Assembly (NCBI GenBank): GCA_025930755.1
Contig: JAICOJ010000020.1
Span: 1 to 43,822, forward strand
Source: Gemmatimonadaceae bacterium
GTDB lineage: Bacteria > Gemmatimonadota > Gemmatimonadetes > Gemmatimonadales > Gemmatimonadaceae
Direction of reading: 5' to 3'
Length of the DNA: 43,822 nucleotides
Positions 34,434-40,415 of this stretch are shown here, piece after piece; position 1 is the first letter of the stretch, and each line of letters starts with the position of its first letter. A program made the position numbers and the translations under genes. Below the pieces are notes generated by a model. It ran no database searches. It was not told where the DNA came from and saw only the letters and a list, made by a program, of their open reading frames with translations.

Positions 34434-34513
34434 CGTCAGATGTCAGAATACAGAATTCAGAAGGTTGTCGGTCTGAATTCTGTATTCTGTATTCTGTATT
34501 CTGACATCTGACG
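34434..34513. repeat. Heptad inverted repeat (CTGTATT type) with unequal arms
   Basis: Left arm 34434-34460 and right arm 34473-34513 are complementary. The right arm has two extra ACAGAAT heptads (as read on the opposite strand), so the arms differ by exactly 14 bp. Flanking GAAGGCA/TGCCTTC sequences extend the pairing outward to about 34424-34522. It ends at the stop codon of the minus-strand gene at 34523. Unlike other copies it is AT-rich, in a high-GC region. Confidence 0.9.
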
Positions 34514-34522
34514 TCTCTGCCT

Positions 34523-35131
34523 TCAGTGTGAAGCATGAAGGTAGACCACACTCCATCGCGAGGGGAGATCGCGCCCGCCCAATAGCTCGGTCGTCGCTGG
34601 GTCCACGCCGTATCGACCGAGCCAGCCTTGCAGATGCACCCGCGCCTCCGCTGGCGTGCAGCTGCGAGGCTCACCCGCCGCACCGAGCACAATGCGATCC
34701 GTGACCATCGTGATCACGTCGGCTGCACGCCCACCGCGGAACGCCACGCCCACGAAATGCACCGGCTTTTCCCGAGCGGCGAAGCCGATGACGGTGACGC
34801 GTCGAGAAAGTGCGCGCGCGAGCACGCTCAACGCTGGGGGAAGTGCCATCTCCATCCGCGCCGCCGCGGGCAGCCCTGAGGCGAGCTCGAGCGCGGCGCC
34901 CCAGGGCGTCGCATCGCTGTAACCGCTCCACTCGCGGATCATGCTCAGCGCGGGCTGAACGAGATCGACGTCGAAGAAGCGCGCTTCGCTGCGCTCGGTG
35001 GGCTCTGTCGGAATCGGCCGCGCTGGTTCCGCGCGCTCGAACCCTCGTTCGGCGAGCACCTCATCGAGGGCCCGTTCCGCCTCCGCGGCGGGGAGTGCCA
35101 CGAGGAGTGCCTCACGCGTTCTGGTCGCCAT
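34523..35131 (-). CDS. Unrecognised protein, 202 aa
   Basis: I do not recognise a family. The protein has no signal peptide or membrane helix. It begins with an Ala/Glu/Arg-rich helix (TREALLVALPAAEAERALDEVLAERGFERAEP), has an alternating beta/alpha pattern in the middle (RRVTVIGFAAREKPVHFVGVAFRGGRAADVITMVTDRIVLG) and ends in RWSVVYLHASH. Codon use is like its neighbours and the ORF fills the space between a heptad repeat and a divergent lipoprotein gene, so it is probably real. Confidence 0.7.
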   Translation of the reverse strand: MATRTREALLVALPAAEAERALDEVLAERGFERAEPARPIPTEPTERSEARFFDVDLVQPALSMIREWSGYSDATPWGAALELASGLPAAARMEMALPPALSVLARALSRRVTVIGFAAREKPVHFVGVAFRGGRAADVITMVTDRIVLGAAGEPRSCTPAEARVHLQGWLGRYGVDPATTELLGGRDLPSRWSVVYLHASH

Positions 35132-35203
35132 GGAGGGGAAGCGTCGAGTGAAACGCGCGCGGGCGCAAGGCCGTAGTGATGGCTGTCCCGCTCGGAGGGT
35201 GGC

Positions 35204-35644
35204 ATGCGTACTTCGTTTGTCGCCGTCTCACTCGTGGTTGCATCGGTCGCAGTCGCCGCGTGTCGTGCCGTGGAGGGCGACGCGATTCCTCGCAGTGTTC
35301 CCGGCGTCTATGAATATGACGCTGCCGGTCGCGCCTTTGGACATCCGTGGTCCTTCCACGTCGCGCTGGAGCTGCACCGCGATGGCCGGTACGAGATGAC
35401 CACCGACTCCGACATCGACGGCGATCGCGATCGCGACACCCACCGCGGACGCTATATTGTCCGCGACAATGTCGTGCTCCTGGCCAAGCACGGTGGCGAT
35501 CGCGTCCGGGAAGACGATGCCCACCGACTGGAGATTCGCGGCGATTCCCTCCGGGCGAACATGCCCTGGGTCGCAAACGCGGCGCTTCGCCTGGCCGGTG
35601 CCTCCAAGCCCATCCTCGTCCGACGCGATCGCATCGGAGACTGA
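35204..35644 (+). CDS. Small lipoprotein with an Asp-rich calcium-loop-like motif, 146 aa
   Basis: The ATG at 35204 has GGAGGG upstream. The signal ends VAVAAC (Cys20), a plausible lipobox. The mature part is beta-rich (PGVYEYDAAGRAFGHPWSFHVALELHRDGRYEMTTD), then carries DSDIDGDRDRD, which matches a DxDxDG calcium-binding loop, and RGRYIVRDNVVLLAKHGGD. This looks like a small lipocalin-like or META-like beta barrel, but I cannot place it in a named family. It is divergent from the 34523 gene and 99 bp upstream of the SPFH lipoprotein gene. Confidence 0.8.
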   Translation: MRTSFVAVSLVVASVAVAACRAVEGDAIPRSVPGVYEYDAAGRAFGHPWSFHVALELHRDGRYEMTTDSDIDGDRDRDTHRGRYIVRDNVVLLAKHGGDRVREDDAHRLEIRGDSLRANMPWVANAALRLAGASKPILVRRDRIGD

Positions 35645-35743
35645 ACCCGCGGCCAGTCGTCCTTCCTGGGGTGCGCGTGACAGGCGGAGCGCGCATCGGA
35701 CGGCCGTCCACCCGCCCCGACCATTCAGATCGAGGTAGGAAAG

Positions 35744-36541
35744 ATGCGGAGCTCATTCGCGCTGCTCGCGGCGATTCTCGTCGTCGCGGGATGCACGTCG
35801 GTCGATACCACCGAGCATTGCGTGCTCACGCGGTATGGGAGGATCATCGAGCCGCGCATGAGCACGGGCTTGAACTTCACGCCTCTGGCCAAGGCGACCT
35901 GCTTCTCGATGACCGACAAGAACTTCCCCGATCAGGGTGGAAAGGAGACGATGGAAGCGCAGACGCGCGATCCCATCACCGTCGTCGGCGACGTCGGCAT
36001 CGTGTACTCGTACGATCCGGCGACGATTCTCCAGCTGTTCGAGGACAAGCGCACGCCGGAAGCGGCGGAGGCCGAGATCCTCAACGCGGTGCGCGAAGGC
36101 TATCGCAACGCGCTCGCGAGCTGGACCGTCTCACAAATCTTCTCGGCCGACCGCGCGTCGCTGTCCGATTCCGTTCGCTCGCACATCCAGCGCAAGCTCG
36201 GCGGGCGCGCGATCGTGAAGCAGGTGTTCGTGCGCGACATCAAGGCACCGGCCGCGATCGAGGCGGCGCGTATCGAAGCGGCGAAGCAGGCGCAGGTCCT
36301 CGACCGCGCGATCAAGCAGTTCCAGATCGATTCGGTCAACGCGCGGGCCACGGTCATCGGCGCCGAGGCACAAGCGACCTCGAAGCGGCTCGAGGCCCAG
36401 GCGTACTCGCAGAACCGTGAGCTGTTGCAGCTGCGAATCGCCGAGGCGCAGGCGAAGGGGCTGGCCGAGGCGTGCAAGGGAGTGACGACGTGCGTGATTG
36501 GCGGGTCGGTCATCGACTCGTGGAAGTCCCCGCGCGAGTGA
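35744..36541 (+). CDS. SPFH/band-7 (prohibitin-like) lipoprotein, 265 aa
   Basis: The ATG at 35744 has GAGGTAGGA upstream. The lipobox is VAGC (Cys17). The following domain matches band 7: EHCVLTRYGRIIEPRMSTGLNF, RDPITVVGDVGIVYSYDPATI and a long Ala/Glu/Arg-rich coiled coil (AAIEAARIEAAKQAQVLDRAI and onward) before a short C-terminus. SPFH proteins usually have an N-terminal transmembrane helix and form ring scaffolds that hold proteases. Here a lipid anchor replaces the helix, putting the domain in the periplasm or on the outer membrane. Confidence 0.88.
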   Translation: MRSSFALLAAILVVAGCTSVDTTEHCVLTRYGRIIEPRMSTGLNFTPLAKATCFSMTDKNFPDQGGKETMEAQTRDPITVVGDVGIVYSYDPATILQLFEDKRTPEAAEAEILNAVREGYRNALASWTVSQIFSADRASLSDSVRSHIQRKLGGRAIVKQVFVRDIKAPAAIEAARIEAAKQAQVLDRAIKQFQIDSVNARATVIGAEAQATSKRLEAQAYSQNRELLQLRIAEAQAKGLAEACKGVTTCVIGGSVIDSWKSPRE

Positions 36542-36544
36542 CTG

Positions 36545-36693
36545 GGGGTCAGGAGTCAGGAGTCAGGGATCAGGGGTGGAAAGGCGCGTCGCCGCTTCGC
36601 GGCAGACGCGCTCATCTGATGAGCAAACGGCAGCGCTCTCGCGCTGCCGTTTGCCTTTCCACCCCTGATCCCTGACTCCTGACTCCTGACCCC
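36545..36693. repeat. Nested heptad/two-hairpin element, copy 3 (inverted orientation)
   Basis: Outer arms 36545-36584 and 36654-36693 are perfectly complementary over 40 bp. Inside are a hairpin at 36584-36611 (7-bp lower stem, one bulged base, 5-bp upper stem, TTC loop, read as GAA on the other strand), the linker CTCATCTGATGAG at 36611-36623, and a hairpin at 36623-36654 (14-bp perfect stem, TCTC loop). The hairpin order is reversed relative to copies 1 and 2. The element starts 3 bp after the SPFH stop codon and ends 3 bp before the stop of the converging LVIVD gene. Confidence 0.93.
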
Positions 36694-36696
36694 TAC

Positions 36697-38691
36697 TCAG
36701 GGCACCACCTCCGACTTCGGCTCAATCCGCACGACCCACAACCCGTTATGGTTGTCGTTCACATACGCCAACCCATCCCGATAAATCACTCCCCACACGC
36801 GCGGCGCGTTCGTGACGTGGCCCACGTCGCTCGCGGTGTGGAGGTGCGCGATCTCGCGATCCTGCGCGCGCAGGTCCCCGCGCAGTTCGCCTGAGATGTC
36901 GAAAGCCCGGAAGCCGGCCTCGTACGCGCCCATGTAGAGCGTGTCACCGGCGATCCAGATGTTGTGCACGCCACCGAACTCGGGCTCGTACCACGCCACC
37001 GACTTCGGATTCTTCATGTCGCTGACGTCGATCACCTGCAGGCGGCCATAGGCGCGCTCGGCGGCGACGCCCGTCGCGCCGGCGACGCCGCGCAGCGGGA
37101 ACACCTCGTCGGCGATGAAGACGTAGTCCTTGTGGCGCCAGGCGGTGTGCGTGCCGCGGATGAAGCCGCCGCCGGCAGTCTGTGCGACGTCGCGATAAAG
37201 CTCATCGAGATCGTACTTGTACTGCGTGACCAGCTTCGGGCTCGAGGGCGTGCCGCCGTGCGAGCCGTTGCCGATGTCGAGCACGACCAGACCGTCGTTC
37301 CAATAGCTCAGATACGCGAGGCCGTCACGCACGTCGATGTCGTGGAGCGAGCGTCCTTCGGCAGGGCGTTCCGTCACCCAGCGCGCCACCTCACGAGGCC
37401 TGGCCGGATCGTCGAGGTTCAGGATGTGCAGCTCGGCTGTCCCGTCGTTCGTGAGGAGGAGATGCCGGCCGAAGCGCGGGCTCTCGTAAAAGAAGAGCGA
37501 GTGTACACCCGACGTTACACCCTCCGTGAACTCGGCGATCGGGCGCGGGTGTGCCGGATCGCGATTGTCGCAGATGACGATCCCGTTCCGGCGGTCGGCG
37601 GCGCCCTCGCGCGTGAAGACGAGGACGGAGCCGTCGGCGGTCGTGACGATGTCGTTCACGCGGCGCGTGTTGGCGACGATCGAGTCGGTGACGACGGGCT
37701 TCGCCGGATCGCTGATGTCGATCGCGAACATGACGTCACCGCCCCGGCCGGTGCCGAGGTAGGCGTTCTTGCCGTTCGGGTGGAGCCAGAGCTCCTCGGT
37801 GCGGAAGCGCGCGCGTGGCAGGCGTCCGACGACCGTCACCGGGCGGCGCACATCGCGCTCGCCCAACGTGACACGGGCGCTGCCGCTCTGGTTGCCGAAG
37901 GTCGCGATGACCGTGTACTCGCCCGGCTCGTAGCCGACGAAGGCGCCCGTCTCATCGATGACCCCGTTGCCCGGGGAGACGCTCCACGTCGGCGTGACGC
38001 CGGCGATCGCGCTCCCGCCAGCGGTGCGCGCACTGGCGGTGAAGCGGACGACGTCGCCCTCGCGGGCTTCACGCGCGCTCGCGGTGACGCGCACGGATGC
38101 GACGCGGGCATTCGCGACCTCTACCGGGATCGAGGTGCGCACGTCACCCACCGACGCCGTGATCGTGGCGCGACCTGGGGCGACCGCGGTGACGAGACCC
38201 TCGGCGTCGACGCGCACGATCGCGGGGGCGGAGCTTCGCCAGGTCGGGCGATCGCGTCGCTCGTCGCCGATCGCTGACTGAGTACGTGTGCGAAGCACGA
38301 CCGTCTGACCGATGACCAGGCGGCCCGGCGCATTCAGGATGCTCACCCGAGCAGCCGGTCCGGGCACGACGCGAACGAACACGCGGTCGAGCAGTTGGCG
38401 CTGTCCCTCCCCGAGCCCGATGACGGTGACGGGGATGGTGGTCGGCGCGCCACCGACAACGAGGCCGGTGGAATCGACCCGGCCCTCGAACGATCCACCG
38501 CCGGCGCGGAACACCACGCGAGCGTTCGGCACGACGTTCCCCGCCCGGTCCCGCACTTCGCCGGTGAGGCGAACCGAGTCGCCCACGGCGATCTCGGCGT
38601 TGGCGGGCCTAACGACTATGCGGGCCTCGAGCGGCTCGGCCTGCTGCTGCTGCTGAAGGGACGCGATCAGCAGGAAGGGGAGAACGCTCAC
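36697..38691 (-). CDS. Exported LVIVD-repeat propeller protein with Ig-like domains, 664 aa
   Basis: A GTG start (38691) leads into a short hydrophobic signal (VLPFLLIASL) and a Gln run. Residues about 20-280 hold three Ig-like/Big-2-type domains (EIAVGDSVRLTGEVRDRAGN, VRVDAEGLVTAVAPGRATIT, AREGDVVRFTASARTAGGS). The rest is a propeller with LVIVD-type motifs (VMFAIDISDPAKPVVTDS, LHILNLDDPARPREVARW, GLAYLSYWNDGLVVLDIGN, LQVIDVSDMKNPKSVAWYEP, GLWVVRIEPK). It is probably a periplasmic or surface protein; function is not known. The start lies 5 bp past the stop of the small membrane protein gene, so the two are likely co-translated. Confidence 0.87.
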   Translation of the reverse strand: MSVLPFLLIASLQQQQQAEPLEARIVVRPANAEIAVGDSVRLTGEVRDRAGNVVPNARVVFRAGGGSFEGRVDSTGLVVGGAPTTIPVTVIGLGEGQRQLLDRVFVRVVPGPAARVSILNAPGRLVIGQTVVLRTRTQSAIGDERRDRPTWRSSAPAIVRVDAEGLVTAVAPGRATITASVGDVRTSIPVEVANARVASVRVTASAREAREGDVVRFTASARTAGGSAIAGVTPTWSVSPGNGVIDETGAFVGYEPGEYTVIATFGNQSGSARVTLGERDVRRPVTVVGRLPRARFRTEELWLHPNGKNAYLGTGRGGDVMFAIDISDPAKPVVTDSIVANTRRVNDIVTTADGSVLVFTREGAADRRNGIVICDNRDPAHPRPIAEFTEGVTSGVHSLFFYESPRFGRHLLLTNDGTAELHILNLDDPARPREVARWVTERPAEGRSLHDIDVRDGLAYLSYWNDGLVVLDIGNGSHGGTPSSPKLVTQYKYDLDELYRDVAQTAGGGFIRGTHTAWRHKDYVFIADEVFPLRGVAGATGVAAERAYGRLQVIDVSDMKNPKSVAWYEPEFGGVHNIWIAGDTLYMGAYEAGFRAFDISGELRGDLRAQDREIAHLHTASDVGHVTNAPRVWGVIYRDGLAYVNDNHNGLWVVRIEPKSEVVP

Positions 38692-38696
38692 GTGAC

Positions 38697-38948
38697 TCAG
38701 TGTGCGCCCGGGGCGTGCGCGGCGGCGGCCGTGTCGCCCGGCGCAGGCGAGGGTTGTCCCGCTGCTGGTGCGGCCGTCTGTCCCGCAGGCGCGGGCGCCG
38801 CGTGCCCCGGCTGTGCGGCGGCGGTGTGACCCGCGAAGGCCCGGTTGGTGAGCGCGATGATGGTCGTGACGGTTGCCAGCAGAAAGAGCACGGAGACCGC
38901 GAGACCGATGAAGCCCGCGCTCATGTCACCGGGACGAGGAGAGGACAT
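38697..38948 (-). CDS. Small single-pass membrane protein with Ala/Pro/His-rich tail, 83 aa
   Basis: ATG at 38948 is followed by about 11 polar residues, one transmembrane helix (FIGLAVSVLFLLATVTTIIAL) and a low-complexity tail of Ala, Pro, Gly, Gln and His. No family is recognised. It precedes the LVIVD gene by 5 bp, so it is probably part of the same transcript. A longer reading would start in the heptad repeat and is not used. Confidence 0.65.
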   Translation of the reverse strand: MSSPRPGDMSAGFIGLAVSVLFLLATVTTIIALTNRAFAGHTAAAQPGHAAPAPAGQTAAPAAGQPSPAPGDTAAAAHAPGAH

Positions 38949-38973
38949 GGTTTCGGGATTGAGTGTGGTGTCG

Positions 38974-39031
38974 ACTGCGGACTGCGAACTGCGAGCCACG
39001 AGCCGTTAGTTCGCAGTTCGCAGTCCGCAGT
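38974..39031. repeat. Heptad inverted repeat (CTGCGAA type)
   Basis: Arms 38974-38994 and 39011-39031 are perfectly complementary over 21 bp (three heptads each) with a 16-nt spacer. The right arm ends 6 bp before the cyclophilin stop codon (39038-39040); the left arm is 25 bp upstream of the small membrane protein start. Both flanking genes run on the minus strand. Confidence 0.9.
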
Positions 39032-39037
39032 GGGCCG

Positions 39038-39499
39038 TTACGTTACGCTCGCCTTCACGATCTGATCGTTCTGCTTGATCTGCTTCATCACGTCGAGCCC
39101 CTTGGTGATGCGGCCGAAGACGGTGTGCACGCCATCGAGGTGCTTCGCGTTCTGCTCGCTGAGCACCATGAAAAACTGGCTGCCGCCGGTGTCCTTGCCA
39201 GCGTGCGCCATCGAGAGCGCGCCGACGACGTGCTTCTGGTTGCCGCCTTTGGTCTCGCACTTGATGGTCCACCCGGGACCTCCCGTGCCGACGGGGCCCT
39301 TGGCGTGCTCGCCGCCTTTCGAGTAGGGGTCGCCGCCCTGGACGACGAAGTCCGGTATCACGCGATGGAACTTCGTCCCATCATAGAACCCGCTGTTGGC
39401 GAGCTTCTCGAAGTTGGCCACCGTGTTCGGGGCATCCTTGTCATACAGTTCCGCGGTGATCGTCCCGCGATTCGTTTCAATCGTAGCTGTTTTTGTCAT
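39038..39499 (-). CDS. Cyclophilin-type peptidyl-prolyl cis-trans isomerase, 153 aa
   Basis: The cyclophilin core is complete: [47 protein letters not shown] and [19 protein letters not shown], including the catalytic Arg of FHRVIPDF and the QFF motif. No signal peptide, so it should be cytoplasmic. ATG at 39499 ([12 protein letters not shown]) fits the family; the longer reading begins in repeat sequence. A Lys/Gly-rich insertion ([18 protein letters not shown]) is common in bacterial single-domain cyclophilins. Confidence 0.94.
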   Translation of the reverse strand: MTKTATIETNRGTITAELYDKDAPNTVANFEKLANSGFYDGTKFHRVIPDFVVQGGDPYSKGGEHAKGPVGTGGPGWTIKCETKGGNQKHVVGALSMAHAGKDTGGSQFFMVLSEQNAKHLDGVHTVFGRITKGLDVMKQIKQNDQIVKASVT

Positions 39500-39531
39500 G
39501 CACGGAAGATAGTTGGGAGGCGCTGGGGTTA

Positions 39532-39689
39532 GGAACCGCAGATGGGCGCAAGAAGGCCGCAAATGCACCGGTGCGCCCTTCCAATCCTCCTCGCGAGATG
39601 AAGTTCCCAGGATTCCTTGGTTACACCTATCGAGAATCCGGTCCGCGAGCAGAAGTCTTCCGCGGCCTTCTGCGGCCTTCTGCGGTTCC
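39532..39689. repeat. Decamer-unit inverted repeat with one arm inside nth
   Basis: GGAACCGCAG (39532-39541) and AGAAGGCCGCA (39551-39561) on the left are complementary to CTGCGGTTCC (39680-39689) and TGCGGCCTTCT (39671-39681) on the right. The right arm has two and a half tandem copies of the 10-bp unit GGCCTTCTGC. The spacer (39562-39660) is about 100 nt. The right arm is coding: it supplies part of the C-terminal tail of endonuclease III. Confidence 0.75.
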
Positions 39690-40415
39690 TTTACCGCTTG
39701 CTACGGGGACAACAAGCGATGAAGGGCAGAGATCCCACAGCGGACACTTTTCGCACAGAGGCCGGCGCGCGACGCAGATCGCGCGACCGTGAAAGATCAG
39801 CAGGTGCGAGAACAGCGTCCACTTCTCGCGCGGAACCACCTCGATCAGGTCCTGCTCGATCTTCACCGCGTCGGTCTCCCGGGTGAGACCAAGCCGAAAC
39901 GACACGCGCGTGACGTGCGTGTCCACGACGACTCCCTCGTTCAGCCCGAAGGCGTTGCCCAGGACGACGTTCGCCGTCTTGCGGCCGATGCCGGGGAGGT
40001 GCGTCAGCTCGTCCATCGTGCGCGGGATCTCACCGCGATGCTTGTCGACTACCGCGCGCGCCATGCCGAGCAGGCTCTTCGTCTTGTTCCGGAAGAAGCC
40101 CGTGCTTTTGATGCGATTCTCCAGCTCCTCCGGCTCGGCGCCCGCGAGGGCCGCGGCATTGGGAAAGCGCGCGAACAGGTCGGGCGTCACCATGTTGACG
40201 CGGACGTCCGTGCACTGCGCGGACAGGATGGTGGCGACGACGAGCTCGTATGGGCTCCGGTAGTCGAGCGAGCATTTCGCGTCCGGGTACGTCTCCTCCA
40301 GCCGGCGGATGTACTCCAACGCGACCTCACGACCCACCTGCTTCGGCCGCCTGGGGAGCGCCTTACGAGTGACAAAGGCCGGTGGTGGCGGGGCTGCGCT
40401 CGCGCGCGGGCTCAT
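39627..40415 (-). CDS. nth: Endonuclease III, 262 aa
   Basis: DNA glycosylase/AP lyase of base-excision repair. The helix-hairpin-helix and catalytic Lys ([13 protein letters not shown]), the catalytic Asp in VVDTHVTRV and the [4Fe-4S] motif C-x6-C-x2-C-x5-C ([17 protein letters not shown]) are all present. It extends past the normal end by about 28 residues (from [21 protein letters not shown]), mostly translated from the decamer repeat. The N-terminal 30 residues are Ala/Pro-rich. ATG at 40415 overlaps the polX stop (ATGA), so the two repair genes are translationally coupled. Confidence 0.95.
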   Translation of the reverse strand: MSPRASAAPPPPAFVTRKALPRRPKQVGREVALEYIRRLEETYPDAKCSLDYRSPYELVVATILSAQCTDVRVNMVTPDLFARFPNAAALAGAEPEELENRIKSTGFFRNKTKSLLGMARAVVDKHRGEIPRTMDELTHLPGIGRKTANVVLGNAFGLNEGVVVDTHVTRVSFRLGLTRETDAVKIEQDLIEVVPREKWTLFSHLLIFHGRAICVARRPLCEKCPLWDLCPSSLVVPVASGKGTAEGRRRPRKTSARGPDSR

